Positions 42,040 to 50,770 of a stretch of DNA of 64,000 bases are shown in pieces (position 1 is the stretch's first letter; the number at the start of each line of letters is the position of its first letter). Location of the stretch: positions 310,001 through 374,000 of the forward strand of contig QHVT01000008.1 of assembly GCA_003223645.1 (NCBI GenBank), written 5' to 3'. The DNA is from Acidobacteriota bacterium. GTDB taxonomy: Bacteria; Acidobacteriota; Thermoanaerobaculia; Gp7-AA8. A program made the position numbers and the translations under genes. The notes under the pieces are model-generated. The model was not told where the DNA came from, made no database searches, and worked only from the letters and a program-made list of their open reading frames with translations.

Positions 42040-44397
42040 ATGAAGCTGCCGGAGCATGCGCCCCTCATCCGCCCCTTTGCTGTTTTCATATCCACCTTCT
42101 CCCCGCACGCCGAGGAGAGCGGGCATCCTGCCCGCCTCGCCGGGGGCGGGCGGGACGCCCGCTCTCCTCGACTTCCAGCGAGAGGATGGCGCGGAGCGCC
42201 GGGGAAGGGGCGTTACGCGACTCTGCTGCTCCTCTCGCTCCTCGTGTCGCCGCTCGTGCTCGCCGACGGCATGATCGTCATGCCGCGGCCCGACCCGCAC
42301 GTGCCGGCGCCATTCCCGCTGTCGGTGCGGTATCACCACGTCGACGTCACCATCACGAACGGCATCGCGCACACGAGCGTCGACCAGGAGTTCGTCAATC
42401 CGACGAACGCGCGGCTCGAAGGGACGTACATCTTCCCGCTGCGCAGCGGCGCCGTGATCAGCGACTTCGCGATGGAGATCGACGGCAAGCTCACGCGCGC
42501 GGAACTGCTCGACGCGACGAAGGCGCGCGGCATCTACGAGGACGTGGTGCGCAGCATGCGCGATCCCGCGCTGCTCGAATACATCGGCGGCGGCGCGTTC
42601 AAGGTCCGCATCTTCCCGATCGAGCCGCACTCGAACAAACGCGTGAAGCTCTCCTACTCGGAGCTCGTGCGCGCCGACAACGGCCTCTCCGCGTACACCT
42701 ATTCGCTGAACACCGAGAAGTTTTCCGTCGCGCCGCTCGAAGACGTCGCCATCCGCGTCCGCATCGAATCGGACCACGGACTGAAGACGATCTTCTGCCC
42801 GACGCACGACGTCGAGATCGATCGCAAGACCAATCACAGCGCGGTCGTCGGATTCGAAGCGAAGCAGACGAAGCCCGACAAAGACTTCGTCCTCTACTAC
42901 AGCACCGACGATCAAGGCATCGGACTGTCGGTGCTGCCGCATCATCCATCCGGCGAAGACGGCTACTTTCTCTTGTCCGTCACGCCGGCGTACGACTCGA
43001 GCGGCAAAGTCCTGCCGAAAGACATCACGTTCGTGATCGACACGTCGGGCAGCATGGCCGGCGCGAAGATGGCGCAGGCGAAGCGCGCGCTCGCGTTTTG
43101 TCTGAAGAACCTCAATCCCGACGACCGGTTCGAGATCATCCGCTTCTCCACCGACGCGAATGCGTTGTTCGAAGGACTCGTGACCGCGAGCCGCGCGAAC
43201 GTCGCGACGGCGCAGAAGTACGTGCAGGACGTCGAGCCGATCGGCGGCACGAACTCCGAGGAGGCGCTGACGCTGGCGTTGAAATCGAATGCGGATGCGT
43301 CGCCGCGGCCGAAGGTCGTCATCTTCATCACCGACGGAAAGCCGACCATCGGCGAGACCGATGAAGAGCGGCTGGTGAAGAAGGTGAAGAGCGCAAATGC
43401 GCGCGCGATGCGGATCTTCACGTTCGGAGTCGGCGACGACCTGAACACGCACTTCCTCGACAAATTGACCGAGGCCACGCGGGCGGCGCGCACGTACGTC
43501 GGAGAAAAAGAAGACCTTGAGCTGCCGGTGTCGAGCTTCTTCGAAAAGATCAAATCGCCGGTGATGGTCGACGTCGCGATTCAATACAGCAGCGGCCTCA
43601 AAATCTCGCAAACGTATCCGCGCGACCTCCCCGATCTCTTCAAAGGCTCGCAACTCGTCCTCCTCGGCCGTTACAGCGGCACCGGCGGAACCGTCACGCT
43701 CACCGGCACCGTCGAAGGGCAGCGCGTATCGATTCCGTACACCGCGAGCTTCCCGACGCGCACCGACGAGAACGACCTCATCCCGCCGCTCTGGGCCGCG
43801 CAGCGGATCGGATACCTGCTCGATGAAATCCGCCTGCACGGCGAAGACAAGGAATTGGTCGACGAGGCCACGCGACTCGCGCGCCGCTTCGGCGTCGTCA
43901 CGCCGTACACGAGCTACCTGATCATGGAAGACGAGCAGCGCCGCGTCAGCGCGAACACCCTCGCGCCGAAACATCAAACCCTCAACGCCGCACCGCTCAA
44001 CGCACGCATGAAGGGCGAATACGGCGCGATGAAACAAAAAGCCGGCGCATCGAGCGTGCAGGCGAGCAAAGAAGTCGAGGCGCTGAAAAACGCGAAGAAC
44101 TCCGCGCAAATCAACCAGGGCGCGGCGCGGTTGACCTACGCCGACGACAACGGCAAGACCCAGAACCTCGCGTCGCAGACCAAGAACGTGCAGGGCCGCG
44201 CCGTCTATCAGGTCGGCAAGAACTGGGTCGACTCGCAACTGCAGACGACACACAACGCGAAAGCGAAACGCATTCGATTCGCGAGCAGCGAATACTTCGA
44301 ATTGCTGAACCACGAGCCGCAGGCCGCCCAGTTCCTCGCCCTCGGCCGAAACGTCAATTTCGTGCTGAAGGATCAGGAGTACGAAGTGTACGAGTGA
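42040..44397 (+). CDS. VIT and VWA domain protein with repeat-derived N-terminus
   Basis: The product is 785 residues. The VIT domain (~80-215) reads HHVDVTITNGIAHTSVDQEFVNPTNARLEGTYIFPL. The VWA domain (~315-500) begins DITFVIDTSGSMAGAKM with intact MIDAS. The architecture matches inter-alpha-trypsin-inhibitor heavy-chain-like proteins, usually secreted or membrane-linked in bacteria. A signal-peptide core (YATLLLLSLLVSPLVLADG) lies unusually far in, at ~58-76, because about 45 codons of repeat DNA separate it from the ATG. A later start would restore a normal signal peptide but no ATG is available there; a GTG or other start is possible. Confidence 0.85.
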   Translation: MKLPEHAPLIRPFAVFISTFSPHAEESGHPARLAGGGRDARSPRLPARGWRGAPGKGRYATLLLLSLLVSPLVLADGMIVMPRPDPHVPAPFPLSVRYHHVDVTITNGIAHTSVDQEFVNPTNARLEGTYIFPLRSGAVISDFAMEIDGKLTRAELLDATKARGIYEDVVRSMRDPALLEYIGGGAFKVRIFPIEPHSNKRVKLSYSELVRADNGLSAYTYSLNTEKFSVAPLEDVAIRVRIESDHGLKTIFCPTHDVEIDRKTNHSAVVGFEAKQTKPDKDFVLYYSTDDQGIGLSVLPHHPSGEDGYFLLSVTPAYDSSGKVLPKDITFVIDTSGSMAGAKMAQAKRALAFCLKNLNPDDRFEIIRFSTDANALFEGLVTASRANVATAQKYVQDVEPIGGTNSEEALTLALKSNADASPRPKVVIFITDGKPTIGETDEERLVKKVKSANARAMRIFTFGVGDDLNTHFLDKLTEATRAARTYVGEKEDLELPVSSFFEKIKSPVMVDVAIQYSSGLKISQTYPRDLPDLFKGSQLVLLGRYSGTGGTVTLTGTVEGQRVSIPYTASFPTRTDENDLIPPLWAAQRIGYLLDEIRLHGEDKELVDEATRLARRFGVVTPYTSYLIMEDEQRRVSANTLAPKHQTLNAAPLNARMKGEYGAMKQKAGASSVQASKEVEALKNAKNSAQINQGAARLTYADDNGKTQNLASQTKNVQGRAVYQVGKNWVDSQLQTTHNAKAKRIRFASSEYFELLNHEPQAAQFLALGRNVNFVLKDQEYEVYE
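42055..42185. repeat. Nested repeats in the start region of the VIT/VWA gene
   Basis: 42060-42103 is the inverted counterpart of the repeat at 2929-2972 (CTGTTTTCATATCCACC core). Within it lies a palindrome, GAGAGCGGGCATCCTGCCCG and GCGGGCGGGACGCCCGCTCTC. Both are read in frame as protein. Confidence 0.88.
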
Positions 44398-44483
44398 GAT
44401 CCACCCCTGCGGAATTCCGGTCGCGCCGCGTGCTCGGTCTCGGATAACGTCCGCCCTCCATCGAGAACGGAGGGACTATCGAC

Positions 44484-45380
44484 GTGCTGTTCCGAGACGC
44501 GGCGACCGCATTCATCCGCCACTGCCAGTCGATCCGGAAACTCTCACCTCACACCATTCGCGCCTACCAGCTCGACCTCACCCGCTTCTCCCAATTCCTC
44601 GGCAAACGCGCCGCCGTCACCAGCTGCGACAAAACCGTCATCCAGAACTACGTGCGCCACCTCTTCGACGTACACGCGCTGAAAGAGTCCAGCGTCAAAC
44701 GTCACCTCGCGACCCTGCGGTCGCTCTTCCGCTGGCTCGACGAAGACGGCGCCGAGATCGAAGACCCCTTCCGCGGCGCAAGAATCCGCATCCGCATGCC
44801 CAAACGCCTCCCCCGCATCATCGCGCGCGCCGACCTCCGGCGACTCCTCCTCCACGACCGCCCCAACGCCTTCGCCGACCTCACCGCGTACGTCGCGACC
44901 GAGCTCCTCTTCGCCACGGGAATGCGCGTCAGCGAGCTGGCCAGCCTCCTCGACTCCGCCGTGGACGTCGACGAAGGCACGATCACCATCATCGGCAAAG
45001 GCAACCGCCAGCGAAGAGTCTTCGTCCCCGACGAACTGAAGTCTCTTCTCCACGACTACCGCGCCATCCGCGACCGCTGCGCATCCAGCGCCGACACCTA
45101 CCTCATCAACTCACGAGGCGCCGCCGCCAGCCCCCAAATGATCCGCCGCCTCGTCCGCATCCACGGAGAACGCAGCTCCGTCCGCGACCGCGTCACCCCC
45201 CACATGTTCCGCCACTCCGTCGCGACCTATTTGCTGGAAGAGGGCGTCGACATCCGGTACGTGCAACGGCTCCTCGGCCACCGAAGCATCTCGACGACGG
45301 AGATCTATACGCACGTCGCGGACAGCGCGTTGAAGGTGCGGATTACGGAGAAGCACCCGAGGAGGGGGATCGTAGGGTGA
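44484..45380 (+). CDS. Tyrosine recombinase (XerC/D-like)
   Basis: This 298-residue site-specific recombinase has an N-terminal SAM-like core-binding domain (~1-90) and a C-terminal catalytic domain. All catalytic residues are visible: Arg148 (ATGMRVSEL), Lys172 (GKGNRQR), His240 and Arg243 (HMFRH), His266 (LLGHRS), Tyr275 (EIYTHV). The GTG at 44484 is preceded by CGGAGGGA. It could be a chromosomal Xer protein. However, it ends 21 bases before a 6-7-6 palindromic site whose inverted copy lies 2.2 kb on, which suggests it acts on the adjacent segment. Codon use is milder than in the VIT/VWA gene. Confidence 0.93.
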   Translation: MLFRDAATAFIRHCQSIRKLSPHTIRAYQLDLTRFSQFLGKRAAVTSCDKTVIQNYVRHLFDVHALKESSVKRHLATLRSLFRWLDEDGAEIEDPFRGARIRIRMPKRLPRIIARADLRRLLLHDRPNAFADLTAYVATELLFATGMRVSELASLLDSAVDVDEGTITIIGKGNRQRRVFVPDELKSLLHDYRAIRDRCASSADTYLINSRGAAASPQMIRRLVRIHGERSSVRDRVTPHMFRHSVATYLLEEGVDIRYVQRLLGHRSISTTEIYTHVADSALKVRITEKHPRRGIVG

Positions 45381-45401
45381 TAACCGTGCAGTCGAAATGG
45401 C

Positions 45402-45420
45402 GATAACTAAGGATTATCGA
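45402..45420 (+). other. Left inverted repeat / candidate recombination site
   Basis: CGATAACTAAGGATTATCG has 6-bp arms CGATAA and TTATCG around a 7-bp centre CTAAGGA, the shape of a tyrosine-recombinase core site. The centre contains an AAGGA ribosome-binding sequence for the GTG at 45420. The first 17 bases recur exactly, inverted, at 47603-47619. Confidence 0.65.
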
Positions 45421-46616
45421 TGCGGAACGTCGACGTGGTGGTCCTCGGAGCAGGCGTTGCGGGTCTGCTCGTTGCCGGCGCGTTTGCTCAAAGTCGCAGA
45501 GTACTGGTTCTCGAAAAAGCAAACCGCATCCCTGCCACGAAATATTGGTTGACGGATCACTCGAGCGTTGCGGCCAATCCTCATCTTGCCGAGGCAGTCG
45601 ACAGTACGTACGACTCGATCGATTTCATCGCACATGACGACGCGTCCTATCGCTGCCACGGAAGCTATTACCTTTGGGACACGAATCGATTGCTTTCAAT
45701 GCTGCGCCGGCGGATCGAAACAGCAGGAGGAACGATCGAGTGCGGCAAGACCTTCTATTCGTACTCCACGGATTCCGCCGGTGTGATGCTCCGGGCGAAT
45801 GACGAACGTATTCGGGCGCGGCTCGTCGTCGACTGCATGGGTGTAGGCTCGCCCATAATTCATGCCGAAGACGCAATTCGCATCGAGGGCTACTACTTGC
45901 TTTATGGAGCTTCATTTCCTCGAACAGCGGAACTCTCGCCGGTCGCGTTTCACAACCTCATGCTCAGTGATCACCCCGCGTACGTCGAGGCTTTCCCGAC
46001 GGCTGACGATCGATTGCACATCATCCTCATCTCGGCGGTTCGCGAACTGAAGGCGTCATCGTCACTCAGCGCCGATTTCAACTTCATCTGCACGAAGTCG
46101 CCATACGCACGTTACATCGAATCCGCCGCATCGCATCAGCGGCGCTTTCTGGGCGGAATCGTCCCCGTGGGACGTATGAGACGCCGGGCTCTCGATCGCG
46201 TTGTCTTTTTCGGCGAAGCAGGACAGGCCAATCCGGCGGCAAGCGCAACTGCGCTCACCAAGATGCTTCTCGGCTACCGATCGTTCACTGCCGCGATGAA
46301 CACGTGCCTGGATTCCGATGCGTTGCGACGAAAAGACCTGGAGGCTGCCGCGGCACCGCTCGTCGATCCTTTCAATGCGGCCGTTCAGCGCTCGCTGTTC
46401 CGCGCGATGCTCCACTGGCGGAGCCGGCATTTCCGTAGAGTCATTGAAGAGTTGAACCGGTTGAGGAACGACGCGTTTGCGAACGACATGATCTTCGCGA
46501 CGATCGCCGGACGATCGCTTCTGCCCTACGCCCGCCAACTCTTACACGCGGGTGCGTTCACGCTTCTCAGGACGCTGGCCGCAGGGCTGCTGCCATTCAA
46601 CCGAACAGGGACTTGA
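45420..46616 (+). CDS. FAD-dependent oxidoreductase (lycopene-cyclase/halogenase-like fold)
   Basis: The product is 398 residues from a GTG at 45420. A dinucleotide-binding loop opens it (VDVVVLGAGVAGLLVAGAFA, then VLVLEKANRIP). FAD-binding residues recur at RLVVDCMGVGS and FFGEAGQANPAASATALTKML, the GxxA(G/N)xxNP pattern of flavoprotein monooxygenases and lycopene/geranylgeranyl-type enzymes. The C-terminus is helical. The substrate is unknown. It starts at the left inverted repeat and its last 20 bases overlap the convergent membrane gene. Codon use is less GC-biased than the chromosome around it. Confidence 0.8.
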   Translation: MRNVDVVVLGAGVAGLLVAGAFAQSRRVLVLEKANRIPATKYWLTDHSSVAANPHLAEAVDSTYDSIDFIAHDDASYRCHGSYYLWDTNRLLSMLRRRIETAGGTIECGKTFYSYSTDSAGVMLRANDERIRARLVVDCMGVGSPIIHAEDAIRIEGYYLLYGASFPRTAELSPVAFHNLMLSDHPAYVEAFPTADDRLHIILISAVRELKASSSLSADFNFICTKSPYARYIESAASHQRRFLGGIVPVGRMRRRALDRVVFFGEAGQANPAASATALTKMLLGYRSFTAAMNTCLDSDALRRKDLEAAAAPLVDPFNAAVQRSLFRAMLHWRSRHFRRVIEELNRLRNDAFANDMIFATIAGRSLLPYARQLLHAGAFTLLRTLAAGLLPFNRTGT

Positions 46617-47598
46617 AGAACTCCGCATACACGTTGTCCTTCTGAGCGATGAACTGCAAGATGACGACGATCGACATCGTGAGGGAAGGTGCATCCTTCA
46701 ATCCAAGGACCGGCGTGGACCGACAGTCGTTCAGCATCTTCTCTTTCAGCTCGATGGTCAGTTTGCGCAATTCGAGGTTTGAGCGGATGTCGCCAGGCGG
46801 GCTGCTCTGCACCTGACGCTCCAACTCTTCGATCGAAGCCAGTGCATCGCACTCGGATATGTGGCGAAGCACATAACGCGGATAGAGGCTGTAGCAGAGC
46901 GTCGCCGGCAGATAGAGGATGAATGGAAGCAAGAGCAGTTCGCGGAGGAAGGGAACCGTGTCGGCAAACGTCGCGGTCAATGTCGCGCGAATGCCGACAT
47001 AGAGGGTGAAGACGCCCATCGTCGCGCTCGTGACGAGGAACGTATCGATCGTTCTCATCTCCATTCCGCCCGGCGACACGTTGAGACGAAAACGCGCTCC
47101 AGTCCTCCGCGAGTGCTCTTCGATGAAGCGAAAGAGCAGGATGACGAAGAGATAGAAACTGAGGATGTTCGACGCGACGTAGTAGATGCTGAAGGCGGAG
47201 AGTGCCAAGTAGACCTTCGAGAAGCCCGCCAGCGGAAACCCGCGCCACCACAGTGCCACGCTTCCGATGATCGTCAATGGGATGCAGATCCAGTTGGACG
47301 GACCCCACGACGTAATCCGGTGAAGCTGGCGGGCGAACTGCGTCGCATGCTCATCGGGAACATGCAACAGGTCTACAAGCTGCGCCATCACCGAGCGCCC
47401 GGTCGTCCGGACGAAGAGCATGAGCGCGTAACCCGTCGATGCGACACCGATTGCGTTGAACGTTCCGAAGTACGTGCGCACGAAGTCGCGCGTCGCCCCA
47501 TCACCATGCAGTGCGTACGTGCCCAGGGCACCGATTGTGCCGAGCGCGATCGCCATTCCTGCGAATATCAACATGTAGACGAAGCACGTCGCGATCAA
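46597..47598 (-). CDS. Multi-span membrane protein of unknown function
   Basis: The product is 333 residues from a TTG at 47598, directly after the right inverted repeat, which carries its AAGGA ribosome-binding sequence. There are about seven hydrophobic segments (CFVYMLIFAGMAIALGTIGA, WICIPLTIIGSVALWW, ILSFYLFVILLFRF, FLRELLLLPFILYLPATLCY). A C-terminal cytoplasmic helical stretch (IEELERQVQSSPPGDIRSNLELRKL) follows. I recognise no family. It converges on the flavoprotein gene with a 20-base overlap. Confidence 0.75.
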   Translation of the reverse strand: MIATCFVYMLIFAGMAIALGTIGALGTYALHGDGATRDFVRTYFGTFNAIGVASTGYALMLFVRTTGRSVMAQLVDLLHVPDEHATQFARQLHRITSWGPSNWICIPLTIIGSVALWWRGFPLAGFSKVYLALSAFSIYYVASNILSFYLFVILLFRFIEEHSRRTGARFRLNVSPGGMEMRTIDTFLVTSATMGVFTLYVGIRATLTATFADTVPFLRELLLLPFILYLPATLCYSLYPRYVLRHISECDALASIEELERQVQSSPPGDIRSNLELRKLTIELKEKMLNDCRSTPVLGLKDAPSLTMSIVVILQFIAQKDNVYAEFFKSLFG

Positions 47599-47602
47599 AC
47601 GA

Positions 47603-47619
47603 ATAATCCTTAGTTATCG
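47603..47619 (-). other. Right inverted repeat / candidate recombination site
   Basis: On the minus strand this reads CGATAACTAAGGATTAT, then TCG, against ATCG on the left. It shares the 17-bp sequence exactly and places AAGGA before the TTG start of the membrane gene. Confidence 0.65.
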
Positions 47620-47760
47620 GGCAAACAGCGCGAGAACCGATTGTTCCAGCCTCATTTGAGGGAGTGACGGAGAACGTCGAATCCCTACCATATCGCCCCA
47701 CTTATCTGAGATCGCGCAGCTCCGACGGACAGCGACGTCGGCCCCTAAGGATCAGAGCGT

Positions 47761-48228
47761 TCACTCGAGAACCTTCCTCACCATCACCAACTGCCCCAGG
47801 TGATACGCGTTGTGATCCGCCGCCAACAGCACCTCTCGCAGCACCGTCTGCCCCTCCCCATGCGCGATCTTCGCGAACAGATCCACCGACTCGTCGGAAG
47901 CCAGCGCAGCGAACTTCCGGAGAAGAGAGCGGTACGCGGCCACGCTTTCGTCCCACGCCGCTTCGCTCGGCGGCTCGGGGGTGGCGGGCCAGTAGCCGTC
48001 CGGGAACGACGGCGACACGTGATTCGGGTCGACGGTGAATTCGCAGATGTCCCAGAGGGCGAGGCGGAGGTGTTCGAGGAGCTCCCATGCGGAGTGGGGG
48101 GCGCCGGCGGGGCGTTTGCCGCGTGACTCGGGCGGGAAGTCCTTCACCGCGTCTTCGAACTTGATGTGGGCGTTGCCCGAGTCGAGGAGATCGGCGAGGT
48201 GGTCGCGGAGGGAGTCGGCGTTGGACAT
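47761..48228 (-). CDS. DinB-family protein
   Basis: The product is 155 residues. The DinB four-helix fold is suggested by the metal-ligand pattern: a His in HSAWELLEHLRLALWDI and the pair in LLAADHNAYHLGQLVMVR. DinB/YfiT proteins bind a divalent metal; many act as thiol-dependent transferases, but functions vary. It starts 26 bases from the LCAT-like gene's end, same strand. Confidence 0.88.
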   Translation of the reverse strand: MSNADSLRDHLADLLDSGNAHIKFEDAVKDFPPESRGKRPAGAPHSAWELLEHLRLALWDICEFTVDPNHVSPSFPDGYWPATPEPPSEAAWDESVAAYRSLLRKFAALASDESVDLFAKIAHGEGQTVLREVLLAADHNAYHLGQLVMVRKVLE

Positions 48229-48254
48229 GACGTCATTCGATCACATCGCCTCCC

Positions 48255-49526
48255 TCAATGATTCATCGGAACCAGCATGCCGGATTCTTTGAACGGCTCG
48301 CTGAGGGTCGAGGCGTTCGCGGTGATCTTGTACAGCAGGGGCTGGGGCGAGGACGGCATGGGGATCTCGCGGAAGTAGTCGCCGGACGCGGGGTCGTGCG
48401 GGATCGGGAAGTCCTGGCCTCGGACGTTGATGCGGACGTCGGCGTCGGGGAAGAGCGCTCCGCTGGGGGCGCGGAGGTCGATGGCGACGCCGAGGGGCTT
48501 GCCCGTCATGTACATCTCGCGGGAGAAGCCGAAGGCGAAGTGGGCCATCGGACGGTCGAAGAGGATGTTCTTCATGATGGTCTGCGCCGGACTGTAGTCG
48601 AAGAGACGGGAGTGCACTCCGAAAGGGATCGCGTAGCGCTCGACCGATCCGGTGAGTCCCGATCCGGACGCGGACACGGTCGGGACGGTGCCGTCGCCGG
48701 CGGGATGGGTCTCGAATTTCATCTTCTTGTTCGGGCTGCCGACGGCACGCGTTCTCGTGTCGCGATGCGTGCCGTAAATGAATGCGGATTTCACGGGCAG
48801 GTCCTTCGGAAGGCCGGCCACCACGCCCGCGGCGTCGGCGATTTTCCCGAGCATCGAGGCGTCGGCCCACGCCGTCTGCGTGAATGCGTCGGCGTTGGGA
48901 TTGCCGTCCCACTGGAAGAAGCCGTCGGCGCGGTCGAAGGGGAGGAGCTCGAATGTCGAGGGGAAGGTGCGCGCGGTCTTCATCAGATGCGACTTCGACC
49001 ATCCGAAGAAGTTGATTCCCTGCAGGAGCGCCTCGAAGGTGACGAGCATCCCCTTGTGCGGAGTCCCGAGGGTGATGAGGGAGTCGACCTTGGGGTCGTC
49101 CTTGAATTTGCGCAGGTACTCGCGGGCGACCAAGCCGCCGTGGCTGTGCGCGACGATGTTGGCGCGGCCGGCGCGCTCGATGCGGGCGCGCAGTTGGTCG
49201 ACGTTGAACGAGAGCGTGCGGCGCCAGTCGACTCCGAACGAGATGACGTTCTCCGGCGCGAATCCGATCGAGCCGAAGAACATCCGCAGCGTCTTGTAGA
49301 AATTCGGGGCCCAGTTTCCGACGATCTGGATCTCTTCGAGGATGCCGCCGGAGACGATGCGATCGGGATCGCCGGTCTCGAGGTTGATCGCGTCGAGCAC
49401 CTCGCCCGACTCGAACATGCTGCCCAGCGTCAGCCAGATGACCTGATCGTTGGCAACCTGATCGACGAGCAGCGTGCCGTAGTAGCCGGGGATGATGACC
49501 ACCGGACTCGGATTCGGATTGGACAT
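48255..49526 (-). CDS. LCAT-like lipase/acyltransferase
   Basis: This 423-residue alpha/beta hydrolase is related to lecithin:cholesterol acyltransferase: VVIIPGYYGTLLVD, VDWRRTLSFNVDQLRARIER, and the nucleophile elbow IVAHSHGGLVAREYL with Ser. A Gly-rich late segment (GDGTVPTVSASG) holds the Asp region, and the His may be in FGVHSRLF. No signal peptide is visible. The C-terminal ~90 residues form a separate beta-rich domain. The substrate is unknown. Confidence 0.85.
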   Translation of the reverse strand: MSNPNPSPVVIIPGYYGTLLVDQVANDQVIWLTLGSMFESGEVLDAINLETGDPDRIVSGGILEEIQIVGNWAPNFYKTLRMFFGSIGFAPENVISFGVDWRRTLSFNVDQLRARIERAGRANIVAHSHGGLVAREYLRKFKDDPKVDSLITLGTPHKGMLVTFEALLQGINFFGWSKSHLMKTARTFPSTFELLPFDRADGFFQWDGNPNADAFTQTAWADASMLGKIADAAGVVAGLPKDLPVKSAFIYGTHRDTRTRAVGSPNKKMKFETHPAGDGTVPTVSASGSGLTGSVERYAIPFGVHSRLFDYSPAQTIMKNILFDRPMAHFAFGFSREMYMTGKPLGVAIDLRAPSGALFPDADVRINVRGQDFPIPHDPASGDYFREIPMPSSPQPLLYKITANASTLSEPFKESGMLVPMNH

Positions 49527-49639
49527 GGACGTCTCCCTGTAAGGGGAGTGACGCGCCGCGGCGATTCCCTACCAGCCGACGCCAGGAATGACTCTTCGCG
49601 GATGCATTCGATCATTCCCGTCAAAAGGCTCTGGCGCGG

Positions 49640-49765
49640 AGTAAAAAGGTTTACGACAGAGCAAAAAGCTTTACCGGCGAAGGGAAAAGCTCTGCCGGCA
49701 AATAGAAAAGCTCTGGTGACGAAGAGAAAAGCTGTGCCGGCGAATAAGCGAGCGAAACAGCTGAT
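49640..49765. repeat. 21-bp tandem repeat (AAAAGCTCTGCCGGCGAA-like), about five units
   Basis: Units beginning AAAAGCT(C/T)T recur every ~21 bases. The plus strand is open from an ATG at 49602 to 49862 (86 codons) and would give a 7-residue repeat of KALPANR type. No ribosome-binding site is visible and the frame overlaps the desaturase end, so I do not call it a gene. Confidence 0.75.
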
Positions 49766-49783
49766 CGTGAAGGGGTTACCGCG

Positions 49784-50770
49784 TCAGACGTTCTGGGCTG
49801 CAGCGTGCGTGACGCTCTCTCCGCCCCAATCCGTGTGCGGTTTTCGGTTGAGAACGACGTAGCGCCACACGAGGTCGCCGTAGCCGCGCGCGAGGATGCC
49901 GCGCTTTTCGTAGAAGGGCCTGAGCAGGCGCTGGAGGCGCGGGAGGTTGTAGAACGGGACGCCGGGGAAGTAGTGGTGCTCGAGGTGGTAGTTGGAGAAG
50001 AGGTACGCGAGGTCCCAGAACCACGAGCCCTTCACGAGCGTGGACCAGTTCGCGGGATCGTTCGGGTTGATGTCGTAGTGCTGGCCGAGCCGGTTCAGCG
50101 CGAAGGCGATCGGGAAGACGAAGAAGATCGGGATGATGTAGAGCTTCCACGCGATGAACCAGCCGCCGAGCCAGGCGATGATGCCGAGGACGGACAGCTG
50201 AAACGCGATCGTTCCGAGACGCTCGCGGGCGATGCGCTTGCGCAGCTCGGGCTCGTATGCCGCGGCTTCTTTCGCGGCGGCGCGGAAGTAGATCGGAAAA
50301 AGCGCGGGCGTGAAGTAGAGCAGCTTGAACCAGCGCGCGTTTCGTTTCGGCGAGAGGTAGTGGCGCTTGGGATCTTCGGTATCGGAGCCGAGGCCGGCGT
50401 GATGGTCGAGATGCCAGCGCGTGAATTGCGACGACGAGATGCCGCTGGGAACCGCGTAGAGCAGGCCGAGGAGGCGATAGGTGCGATCGTTGGCGACGTT
50501 GATGACGGCGCGGTGCACGACTTCGTGCAGCAGCACCGTGCAGTTGAAGACGCCGAAGCCGGCGACGAACGCCAGCGGCAGCCAGAAATACCAGTGGTCG
50601 AGCCGCACGATCGCGATGCCGGCGAGCACGACCGCGGCGAAATTCGCGAACGCGATGAATGCATGCAGCAGCGGCCGCTTGCGATGCAATTCACGTAGCG
50701 CGTCCGCCGGAATCTCCTGTGCGAGATCGCGCTTGAGCTGCTGTGCGTGTTCGGAGTAGTAGGTGGCCAT
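49784..50770 (-). CDS. Membrane fatty-acid desaturase family protein
   Basis: The product is 328 residues from ATG 50770 (MATYYSEH). The three histidine boxes of membrane di-iron desaturases/hydroxylases are visible: HEVVH, HLDHH and HLEHH, with HYD between the last helices. Hydrophobic pairs (AFIAFANFAAVVLAGIAIV, WLPLAFVAGFGVFNCTVLL, FQLSVLGIIAWLGGWFIAW) fit four spans. It may act on fatty acids, carotenoids or other lipids. Upstream codons of the longer frame come from a repeat. Confidence 0.9.
   Translation of the reverse strand: MATYYSEHAQQLKRDLAQEIPADALRELHRKRPLLHAFIAFANFAAVVLAGIAIVRLDHWYFWLPLAFVAGFGVFNCTVLLHEVVHRAVINVANDRTYRLLGLLYAVPSGISSSQFTRWHLDHHAGLGSDTEDPKRHYLSPKRNARWFKLLYFTPALFPIYFRAAAKEAAAYEPELRKRIARERLGTIAFQLSVLGIIAWLGGWFIAWKLYIIPIFFVFPIAFALNRLGQHYDINPNDPANWSTLVKGSWFWDLAYLFSNYHLEHHYFPGVPFYNLPRLQRLLRPFYEKRGILARGYGDLVWRYVVLNRKPHTDWGGESVTHAAAQNV

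Noticed and set aside
42186-43364. Second plus-strand frame through the VIT/VWA gene
   Set aside because: It is an Arg/Ala-rich shadow frame; the VIT and VWA motifs lie in the longer frame.
40735-44313. Minus-strand open frame of 1192 codons
   Set aside because: It is antisense to the VWA and VIT/VWA genes, Arg/Val/Asp-rich without domains, and crosses repeats and a gene boundary.
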